From Campylobacter concisus (GTDB taxonomy: Bacteria > Campylobacterota > Campylobacteria > Campylobacterales > Campylobacteraceae): a DNA stretch of 64,000 bases. The notes beneath the pieces are model-generated. The model was not told where the DNA came from and ran no database searches. It saw nothing but the letters and a program-made list of their open reading frames with translations. The stretch spans positions 930,001 through 994,000 of the forward strand of contig NZ_CP049272.1 of NCBI RefSeq assembly GCF_003048775.2. Direction: 5' to 3'. Each line of letters opens with the position of its first letter. Positions within the stretch are counted from its first letter, which is position 1. Below are positions 57,852 to 64,000 of the stretch, one piece after another. The translations under genes and the position numbers were made by a program.

Positions 57852-57857
57852 ATTATA
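57852..57857 (-). promoter_or_regulatory. -10 box of the adhesin gene
   Basis: TATAAT (ATTATA on plus) in AGCTATAATCGCG, about 48 bases before the adhesin ATG. Confidence 0.55.
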
Positions 57858-58002
57858 GCTAAAAAATATTTTATATAAATAAAAGAATTTACATAATAAA
57901 TTTTATTATTTTTGACCCATTTTTATATTAAAAAATAAATTAAAATTTTTATAAAATGCCAAATTTGCTTTGTTTGTAATAGAAAAATAAATTTTAAGAA
58001 TT

Positions 58003-58024
58003 TCCCACGCCAAAAGACGTGGGA
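58003..58024 (-). terminator. Hairpin after mfrE
   Basis: TCCCACG and CGTGGGA make a 7-base GC-rich stem with an 8-base loop, just past the mfrE stop; AAATTCTT follows on the minus strand. A reasonable terminator for the mfr operon though the T-run is broken. Confidence 0.5.
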
Positions 58025-58029
58025 TAAAT

Positions 58030-58887
58030 TTACGCTATCTTGGTAGCGTCGATGATATTTAGATCAAGTCCAAGATCTTCAACAGATAGTCCAAGTGCAA
58101 GACCTACAAGCTGAGATAGGTGAATGATAGGCTTTCTCACATTTGAGTGGTTCTCATCTTGATATCTCTCTTGGTAGATGTCAAGTTGCATTTGACAAAG
58201 TGGGCATGGTGTGACAACTACGTCAGCGCCGTTTTCATCGGCGTTATTTACGATCTGGCTTGACATTTTTCTTACAGATGTACCAGCTGGGTAACTAGCG
58301 TGAAAACCACAGCAGTCAAGTCTTTTCTCAAATGGCACGATAGTAGCACCAAGTGCGCCTACAACAGTTTCAAAGCTCTTTGGATTGACTGAGCTTTCCC
58401 TGTTATGAAGATCTTTTTCAGGTCTTAGGCTATGACAGCCGTAAAATAGCGCTACTTTTAGCCCACTAAGTGGCTTAACAACCTTTGCTCTTAGCGTTTC
58501 TACGTTTTGATAAAGCACCCAAAGAAGGCTTGTGATCTCAGTTGAGCCATTATATTTCATATTACCTTCAGCCAAGAAAGTATTTATGCGGTCCTTTGCA
58601 CCCTTATCAAGCGTAGTTTTAGCTCTTGTTAGAGTTAGCATACAAGTTGAGCATGTAGTAAGCATCGGCATATTCATCTGCTCTGCAAGTGCTATATTTC
58701 TAGCATTTGCCACAAGCGTAGCGATAGGATCAACGTCTTGTGCTTGTTGGGCACCACAGCAGCTCCAGCCCTTTATTTCGTGAAGCTTCCAGCCAAGTAT
58801 CGGAGCGATAGCCTCAAGCGACATCTTAGCCTCTTTAGCTGCTTGAGAGAGTACGCATCCTGGGAAAAAAGCGAATTCGTTTTGCAT
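58030..58887 (-). CDS. mfrE: Fumarate reductase subunit MfrE (CCG-domain, HdrB/SdhE type)
   Basis: The third subunit of the methylmenaquinol:fumarate reductase, originally annotated SdhC in C. jejuni. The 285 residues have two CCG domains: one with Cys in FPGCVLSQ, SCCGAQQ and TCSTC, the second with YGCHS, DCCGFHAS and TPCPLC. Such motifs bind an iron-sulphur cluster as in heterodisulphide reductase HdrB. It has no membrane helix in sequence; membrane attachment is inferred from the related enzyme. It overlaps none of its neighbours and lies 2 bases after mfrB. Confidence 0.9.
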   Translation of the reverse strand: MQNEFAFFPGCVLSQAAKEAKMSLEAIAPILGWKLHEIKGWSCCGAQQAQDVDPIATLVANARNIALAEQMNMPMLTTCSTCMLTLTRAKTTLDKGAKDRINTFLAEGNMKYNGSTEITSLLWVLYQNVETLRAKVVKPLSGLKVALFYGCHSLRPEKDLHNRESSVNPKSFETVVGALGATIVPFEKRLDCCGFHASYPAGTSVRKMSSQIVNNADENGADVVVTPCPLCQMQLDIYQERYQDENHSNVRKPIIHLSQLVGLALGLSVEDLGLDLNIIDATKIA

Positions 58888-58889
58888 AG

Positions 58890-59855
58890 TTACTCCTTAC
58901 TAGCAGCTTTGCGAGCCGCATTTATCATTTTTACTAGATCATCATGTCCTTCAATATCCTCTTCGCCGAAAATATGAAGCGGATTCATCTTACCTGCAAG
59001 CATTAAATTTGCAGCGATATCCATTTTGCCCATATTTCTAAACACTCCCTCAGAGCGAAGTGCAAGCTTGATCTCATTTAGTCTGCCTGAGCCATCAACT
59101 AGATCGGTTAAGAACGCCTCAGCGTGATCTGGCCCCATACCATCATCAAAGCCTTTTTGTATAGCCATGATGCGAAGATCAGTTATGTCTTTGCATGCGC
59201 TTATGCCTTTTGGACAGCGATCAGCGCACTCTTGGCACTTTACACACATCCAAAGACCATTATCTATAGCTGGTTTTAGGTGCGGCATAGGATCTTTACT
59301 GCGTGAGTCAAAGGCAGCTCTATAAGCATGAACAAATACAAATGGCTGCATATAATCGCTCGCATCAGCTTCAAGTTTATTACACTCGCTAGCGCACGCA
59401 CCGCAAAGTATGCAGTCCCATTCAAGCGCTACTTTTTCATACTCTTTTTGACTTTGCTTACAGCCTTTTTCTGCGCTAAATTCTGACTTAGCAGTGATGC
59501 TAGGCCTAATCTTGCGTAAATTTTCGATACTTGGCTCCCAGTCCACCATAAGATCAGATATAATCCTGAAATTTCCAAGTGGAGAAATTCTTATACTCTC
59601 TGGATTGTCATACTCAGCCAAAAGCTCGTTCATCTTCGTATCGCAAGCTAGATACGAGTGACCATTTACTCTAACAGCACACGCTCCACATATCGCTGAG
59701 CGGCAAGATGCTGTGAAATTTAGCGTCGCATCCTTTTTTTGTTTGATATCAAGAAGCACCGTTAAAAGAGTTTTGCCTTTGATCTCTTCATTTGTTAGCT
59801 CATAAGTTGATTCATATTTTTTAGTTCCGTCAAAGCGGTCGATAATAATTTTCAT
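58890..59855 (-). CDS. mfrB: Fumarate reductase iron-sulphur subunit MfrB
   Basis: The electron-transfer subunit of the Mfr complex, 321 residues. A plant-type [2Fe-2S] site has CRSAICGACAVRVN with a further Cys in YLAC; ferredoxin-type clusters have CILCGACASEC and CVKCQECADRCPKG. It links quinol oxidation to the MfrA active site. There is no twin-arginine signal on this subunit, so it is probably carried out of the cell with MfrA. It follows mfrA by 9 bases. Confidence 0.93.
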   Translation of the reverse strand: MKIIIDRFDGTKKYESTYELTNEEIKGKTLLTVLLDIKQKKDATLNFTASCRSAICGACAVRVNGHSYLACDTKMNELLAEYDNPESIRISPLGNFRIISDLMVDWEPSIENLRKIRPSITAKSEFSAEKGCKQSQKEYEKVALEWDCILCGACASECNKLEADASDYMQPFVFVHAYRAAFDSRSKDPMPHLKPAIDNGLWMCVKCQECADRCPKGISACKDITDLRIMAIQKGFDDGMGPDHAEAFLTDLVDGSGRLNEIKLALRSEGVFRNMGKMDIAANLMLAGKMNPLHIFGEEDIEGHDDLVKMINAARKAASKE

Positions 59856-59864
59856 CCTAGCTCC

Positions 59865-61727
59865 TTACTCTGGCTTCTTGCCATCAAGTGAAAATATGCC
59901 TGTCACAACGTCTTTGTAGCTAAGCTCAAGCTTGCCGTCTTTTAGTGTGACTATGCTGTGTTTTAAGAAATTTATATCATCTCTTTTTGGATAGTCCTCT
60001 CTTGTGTGAGCGCCACGGCTCTCAAGACGATTTTGCGCTGCAAGGCATGCTGCACGAGAAAGAAGTATAAGGTTGCCAAGCTCGACATAGTCGGTAAATG
60101 CTGTGTTCATGACTGGGTTTTGATTTGGCACTTTAAGGGTGTCATATTTTGCTTGGATGGCTTCTAAATTTTTAGAGAGCTGATCAAGTTTTGCGCCAGT
60201 TCTAAAGATACCCATTAGATCCCAGTTGTTTTTACCAAGCTCTTCGCGAAGTGCGTACATATCATTTACACCGCCCTCGCCTGTTGCTATGGCTTTAAAT
60301 TTATCCTGCCACATTTTTGCTAGCTCAGAAGTCTTTTTACCGCTTGCAAATTTTGCATTTTGCGCATAAGCTCCAGCACCCTTGCCAGCTAGATCGCCAG
60401 TTACAACTGCGTCAGTTAAGCTGTTTCCACCAAGGCGGTTTGCACCGTGGATAGATACGCATGAAGCCTCACCACCTACATAAATTCCAGGGATTTTTGT
60501 GCTCATATCATCAAATTTAGCTACCTCTATGCCACCCATTGAGTAGTGAGCTGTTGGACGGATAGGCACTGGTTGCTCAATTAGATCGATATTTTGGAAA
60601 AGCATAGCTGTGTGGCGAATTTTTGGAAGCTTTTTCATAATAGTATCTTTGCCAAGGTGGCGAACGTCACAAAGCACATAAGCGCTCATGCCCTCTCCAA
60701 AGCCTCTGCCTTCGCGAATTTCTGTCTCGATCGCACGAGCGACAACGTCACGAGGAGCTAGTTCCATCTTTTCGTGATAGTTTTTCATAAAGCGCTCGCC
60801 CTTGTTATTTAACAAGTATCCACCCTCGCCGCGAGCAGCTTCTGTGATTAGTGTGCCACCATTTTGAACGCCAGTTGGGTGAAACTGAAGCATCTCAGGA
60901 TCTTCAAAACCAAGACCTGCTTTAAGCGCAGCAGCGATGCCATCACCAGTTGCTATAAAAGGAACTGATGTGCGGTTATAGAAAATTCTAGTGTATCCGC
61001 CAGTTGCGATGACTAGAGATTTGCAAAGAACTGGGTAAATTTGACCATCTTGGATGTTGCGAAGAACGACGCCTTCAACCTTGCCATCCTCAAGACCGAT
61101 CTCAAGTAGCTCATGATCCATTAAAAATTTAACGCCAGCTGTGATAGCGTCATCAAGACAAGCGTGCATCAAAATGTGACCAGTTTTATCAGCCGCGTAG
61201 TTACAGCGTTTTTTACTAGCGCCACCCATGAAGCGAAACGCAACATCGCCATTATCTTTACGGGACACGTCGCCATTATCTATACGAGAAAAGAGCATGC
61301 CGTTGTGATCTAGCTCGTGAATGACTGCGCCTGCTGCCTCGCAAAATTTCACAACTGCATCTTGATCGGCAAGATAAGCCGCACCTTTAACTGTGTCATA
61401 AGCGTGAAGCTTGAAGCTGTCGCCATTACTAAAGTCAGTAACGCCGTTTATTCCACCCTCTGCCATACAGGTCGCATTACGTGATGGCATCATCTTTGTA
61501 GCAACAACGACGGTTGAGTTTGGATATTGCTTGCGAACGGCTGTTGCTGCACGAAGTCCAGCACCACCAGAGCCGATTATTAGCACATCAACAGATGGTA
61601 AGCCACTTTCATTGCCTTTTGGCAACTCACCAGCAAAAATATTGGTCGCACCAGCTGTTGTAGCTAGCGCACCTACGCTGATACAGGCACTTTGTAGAAA
61701 TTCTCTTCTGGTAAATTTTTCACTCAT
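59865..61727 (-). CDS. mfrA: Periplasmic fumarate reductase flavoprotein MfrA
   Basis: The catalytic FAD subunit of Mfr, 620 residues. The N-terminal twin-arginine signal (TRREFLQ at 6-12, then a hydrophobic stretch to about 32) shows Tat export, the mark that separates Mfr from cytoplasmic FrdA/SdhA. The FAD-binding VLIIGSGGAGLRAA lies near 48-61, with the flavoprotein segment HPTG and RGEGGYL later on. Mfr of Wolinella and Campylobacter reduces fumarate with methylmenaquinol (and may use related acceptors). Confidence 0.94.
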   Translation of the reverse strand: MSEKFTRREFLQSACISVGALATTAGATNIFAGELPKGNESGLPSVDVLIIGSGGAGLRAATAVRKQYPNSTVVVATKMMPSRNATCMAEGGINGVTDFSNGDSFKLHAYDTVKGAAYLADQDAVVKFCEAAGAVIHELDHNGMLFSRIDNGDVSRKDNGDVAFRFMGGASKKRCNYAADKTGHILMHACLDDAITAGVKFLMDHELLEIGLEDGKVEGVVLRNIQDGQIYPVLCKSLVIATGGYTRIFYNRTSVPFIATGDGIAAALKAGLGFEDPEMLQFHPTGVQNGGTLITEAARGEGGYLLNNKGERFMKNYHEKMELAPRDVVARAIETEIREGRGFGEGMSAYVLCDVRHLGKDTIMKKLPKIRHTAMLFQNIDLIEQPVPIRPTAHYSMGGIEVAKFDDMSTKIPGIYVGGEASCVSIHGANRLGGNSLTDAVVTGDLAGKGAGAYAQNAKFASGKKTSELAKMWQDKFKAIATGEGGVNDMYALREELGKNNWDLMGIFRTGAKLDQLSKNLEAIQAKYDTLKVPNQNPVMNTAFTDYVELGNLILLSRAACLAAQNRLESRGAHTREDYPKRDDINFLKHSIVTLKDGKLELSYKDVVTGIFSLDGKKPE

Positions 61728-62123
61728 TGATAACTTCCTATCTTAGTAAATTTTTAGCGTTTAAAACGCACCGCCAGTTTATTTCTTAATATTTTTTAAA
61801 ACAGCTATATTAATTAAATAATTAATAATGAAAGATTACATTAAATTTACTTAGAAGAAACATAAAGATTTATTTTAGATTAAGAAATGAGAGCTGATAT
61901 TAAAATCAAAAAAGATAAAATGGGCTTTTCAAGGTAGTTTATATAAATTTAGCGGTAGAAATTTTATAAGATATATAAAAATTTCTACCGATTTGAAGTT
62001 TACTTTTATTTTTGAGTTTTTAAGTTTTAAAAGCACTTTTTTAGGATATTAGAAAGATAAATTTACTTTTATACTTAAATAAATATATTAAATATAATAA
62101 ATAACATTATTTTTGTCCTATTA
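61728..62123. other. AT-rich spacer upstream of mfrA
   Basis: About 400 bases between mfrA and the binding protein gene, both on the minus strand. It holds a small near-palindrome GCGTTTAAAACGC at 61757-61769 near the mfrA promoter and the inverted repeat at 61953-61990. Only tiny frames are present. No clear -10 for mfrA could be chosen. Confidence 0.5.
61953..61990. repeat. 13-base perfect inverted repeat upstream of mfrA
   Basis: CGGTAGAAATTTT at 61953-61965 is fully complementary to AAAATTTCTACCG at 61978-61990, with a 12-base loop. It may terminate the ABC transporter operon or bind a regulator of mfrA. Confidence 0.45.
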
Positions 62124-63137
62124 TCAAAATTCACCCTTTGGGTGCAAAATTTCTTTTAGCTCGCTATCACTTAGCTTGTAGTTATAAAATCTCTCATAAA
62201 ACTCTTTTGTTTTTTGCTCTAAATTTAGATCGCTAAATTTCTCTGGGTAAAATGTCTTAGCCAGCCAAAGCGGATAGAGCGCACCTTCAGCACTTCTTAC
62301 GCTCCAAAGATAAACGCCACTTGGCACTACAAAAATTTCTCCATTTTGCACAGCTTTTAGCTTGGCAAATGATGCGTTTTTAGCGATAGCATCGGCACTT
62401 TTTTGTGAATTTGTGATGATAATGTCTGGGTTAAAGATGATGACTTGCTCTTCATTTATCGCTTTTGAAATTTTAAAATCCCCATCGCTTAGCTCTGAGC
62501 TTAAATTTATACCACCAGCCACGCTAATATACTCTGCGCCGATATCCTTTGAGCTAATGGTATTAAAGTTCCCAGAGCTATAGTTAAGCACTAAAACTCT
62601 CTTTTTTGGCGTTAAATTTGCTGTTTTTTGGCTTACAAATTTTATGTTGTCGTTAAAATAGTCATTAAACTCATGTGCCCTTTTTATGCTCTTTTCGCCC
62701 CAAATTTCAGCGATCTTGCTAAAGCTATCTTGTATCTCTTTGATACTTTGAAATTTATCTATCTTCACAACTGCGATGCCAGCGCTCTCTAACTGAGCCT
62801 TGCTATTTTCATCAAACATCATGCCAACTGGCCCAAAAACAACTTGCGTTTTTGAAGCGATGATCGTTTCAATGCTGCTACTTAGCATGCCGCTTTTATT
62901 TTCGTTGCTCTTTATCTTTGGAAAAATTTTTGACATTAGTGGAGGCAGTTTTGGCGCACCGCTAATTATGTGATCTTCGTTGCCAAGCATCGCGGAGACC
63001 TGCACAAATGCCCCTATCAAAGGCGTTGCACGCTCGATAACATCAGGCACTTCTACCTTTTTATTATCGCTATCAAGCACCACTCTTGCTTGCAAACTAA
63101 CAAGCAAAAAAGCCAAAAGTAAAATTTTCTTAAACAT
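62124..63137 (-). CDS. Periplasmic substrate-binding protein of an iron/heme/cobalamin-type ABC importer
   Basis: A 337-residue class III binding protein with a long connecting helix. I start it at the ATG at 63137 with AAAAGGAGAAAAT upstream; the longer frame is rejected. It has a signal peptide (MFKKILLLAFLLVSLQA) and no lipobox. A segment like VEVPDVIERATPLIG fits the TroA/BtuF/FhuD superfamily, but no His/Cys cluster settles whether it binds heme, a ferric siderophore or cobalamin. It lies 11 bases after the ATPase gene. Confidence 0.85.
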   Translation of the reverse strand: MFKKILLLAFLLVSLQARVVLDSDNKKVEVPDVIERATPLIGAFVQVSAMLGNEDHIISGAPKLPPLMSKIFPKIKSNENKSGMLSSSIETIIASKTQVVFGPVGMMFDENSKAQLESAGIAVVKIDKFQSIKEIQDSFSKIAEIWGEKSIKRAHEFNDYFNDNIKFVSQKTANLTPKKRVLVLNYSSGNFNTISSKDIGAEYISVAGGINLSSELSDGDFKISKAINEEQVIIFNPDIIITNSQKSADAIAKNASFAKLKAVQNGEIFVVPSGVYLWSVRSAEGALYPLWLAKTFYPEKFSDLNLEQKTKEFYERFYNYKLSDSELKEILHPKGEF

Positions 63138-63148
63138 ATTTTCTCCTT

Positions 63149-63925
63149 TTAATCCACCATCACGCAAGAGTAATGCTCGCGCTCATCGATGATATTTTTC
63201 ACCACTCGTATATCTACACCGTAAATTTTCTTTAAATTTTCACCATTCATCACCTCGCTAGCCTCGCCGTAGATGTAGTTTTTATCACGCCCAAGCATCG
63301 CAACTTTTGCGTTTAGATAAAAGACTTGCTCTGGCTGATGAGAGGTGAGGATGATGATGTAGCCTTGCTTTGCGAGCTTTTTTATCTCTTTTAAAACTCG
63401 CATTTGGTTGCCAAAGTCTAAATTTGCCGTTGGCTCGTCAAGTAGCATCACCTTTGAGCGCTGCGCCAAAGCCCTAGCTATCAGAACCATTTGCCGCTCG
63501 CCGCCACTTAGATCGGTGTAAATTTTATCTTTAAAACTCTCTAAATTTAGCGTCTTTAGCGCATCTAGTGCTATCTTTTCATCCTCTTTGCTAGGGCGTT
63601 CAAATATACCAAGTCTTGCATTTGCACTCATCATCACCACATCAAAAACGCTAAAAGCAAATGGCGGAGTGTGAGCTTGCGGGACGTAGCTTATAAAGCT
63701 TGCTCGCTCCTTTTCGCTCATTTTTAGCGCGTCTTTGCCGTCTATTAAAATTTCTCCCCCAAGTGGCTTTAAAAAGCCAAGTATCGTCTTAAACGTCGTC
63801 GTTTTGCCAACGCCGTTGCTACCAAGCAGGCAAAAGATGTCGCCATCTTGTAAATTTGCATTGAAATTTTCTATAACGACCTTTTTGTCGTAGCCACAGC
63901 TTAAATTTTTTATCTCAAATTTCAC
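63149..63925 (-). CDS. ABC transporter ATPase, FecE/HmuV/BtuD type
   Basis: The 258-residue ATPase of the same importer, starting at GTG that overlaps the permease stop. Walker A GSNGVGKTT lies at 35-43, the Q-loop in SYVPQAH, the signature LSGGERQM and Walker B VMLLDEPTANLD. Order permease-ATPase-binding protein matches many siderophore, heme or vitamin B12 importers. Confidence 0.92.
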   Translation of the reverse strand: MKFEIKNLSCGYDKKVVIENFNANLQDGDIFCLLGSNGVGKTTTFKTILGFLKPLGGEILIDGKDALKMSEKERASFISYVPQAHTPPFAFSVFDVVMMSANARLGIFERPSKEDEKIALDALKTLNLESFKDKIYTDLSGGERQMVLIARALAQRSKVMLLDEPTANLDFGNQMRVLKEIKKLAKQGYIIILTSHQPEQVFYLNAKVAMLGRDKNYIYGEASEVMNGENLKKIYGVDIRVVKNIIDEREHYSCVMVD

Positions 63926-64000
63926 GCAAAACCCTTTTTGCTCTTATAGAGCAGATAGACAAAAACAGGCGCGCCAACTAGCGAAGTGATGACGCCAAGC
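63922..64000 (-). CDS. FecCD-family permease, C-terminal end (cut by window edge)
   Basis: The last 25 codons before the stop at 63922 read LGVITSLVGAPVFVYLLYKS, the hallmark C-terminus of FecCD/BtuC permeases. The rest lies outside the window. It overlaps the ATPase GTG by two bases. Confidence 0.85.
   Translation of the reverse strand, partial: LGVITSLVGAPVFVYLLYKSKKGFA

Overview
The window is a chromosomal segment of a Campylobacter. Many gene neighbourhoods match C. jejuni order: era-hslU-hslV-rplI-argG followed by S4/tsaE/lptB/rpoN; valS-metN-metI-metQ; clpB/ctpA-purC-purS-purQ; and the Tat-exported fumarate reductase mfrABE. AT-rich coding, extended TATAAT -10 boxes and frequent TTG/GTG starts fit this. 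The alpha-2-macroglobulin/PBP1C pair, the large adhesin, the extra siderophore genes and the somewhat higher GC point to the oral/intestinal concisus-curvus-rectus group rather than C. jejuni, but the species is an inference.

Layout. 1-4797 (minus strand): a partial unknown gene, era, hslUV, rplI, argG. 4999-7922: a TonB-dependent ferric-siderophore receptor overlapping a periplasmic trilactone-esterase-like gene, inserted between argG and the S4/tsaE/lptB/rpoN run (7956-10574). 10575-12950: a tiny membrane protein, a J-domain protein, a small hypothetical protein, tRNA-Arg and an unknown gene. 12942-16663: murG, ftsW, murI and dedA. 16802-22953: methionine ABC importer (metN, metI, two metQ) downstream of valS, with an apparent Met/Cys leader peptide and hairpins before the first metQ. 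23076-30366: alpha-2-macroglobulin and PBP1C. 30432-37487: Rep/UvrD helicase, macA-macB-nodT efflux operon, and a frameshifted conserved gene followed by an inverted, decayed fragment of a nodT-like gene. 37996-41029: yqeY, ppx, and a divergent phosphate permease. 41135-48812: clpB, then ctpA-purC-purS-purQ-unknown-plsC. 48959-53039: a chemoreceptor and htpG. 53098-57804: a 1568-residue adhesin with an N-terminal retention-like module and EF-hand-like loops. 58030-61727: mfrABE. 62124-64000: an iron/heme/cobalamin-type ABC importer, cut by the window edge.

How it works together. The genes cover housekeeping (GTPase, proteostasis, cell wall, purine synthesis) plus envelope and nutrient functions: ferric enterobactin-type uptake and hydrolysis, a second iron-type importer, methionine scavenging, efflux, envelope defence and repair (A2M/PBP1C), adhesion, and anaerobic fumarate respiration. 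Regulatory signals readable in the DNA include HAIR-like operators (7-7-7 inverted repeats) at both clpB and htpG, a perfect TTGACA-17-TATAAT promoter at clpB, a Fur-like site at the receptor, and the leader region before metQ. No CRISPR array, insertion sequence, rRNA or prophage was seen.
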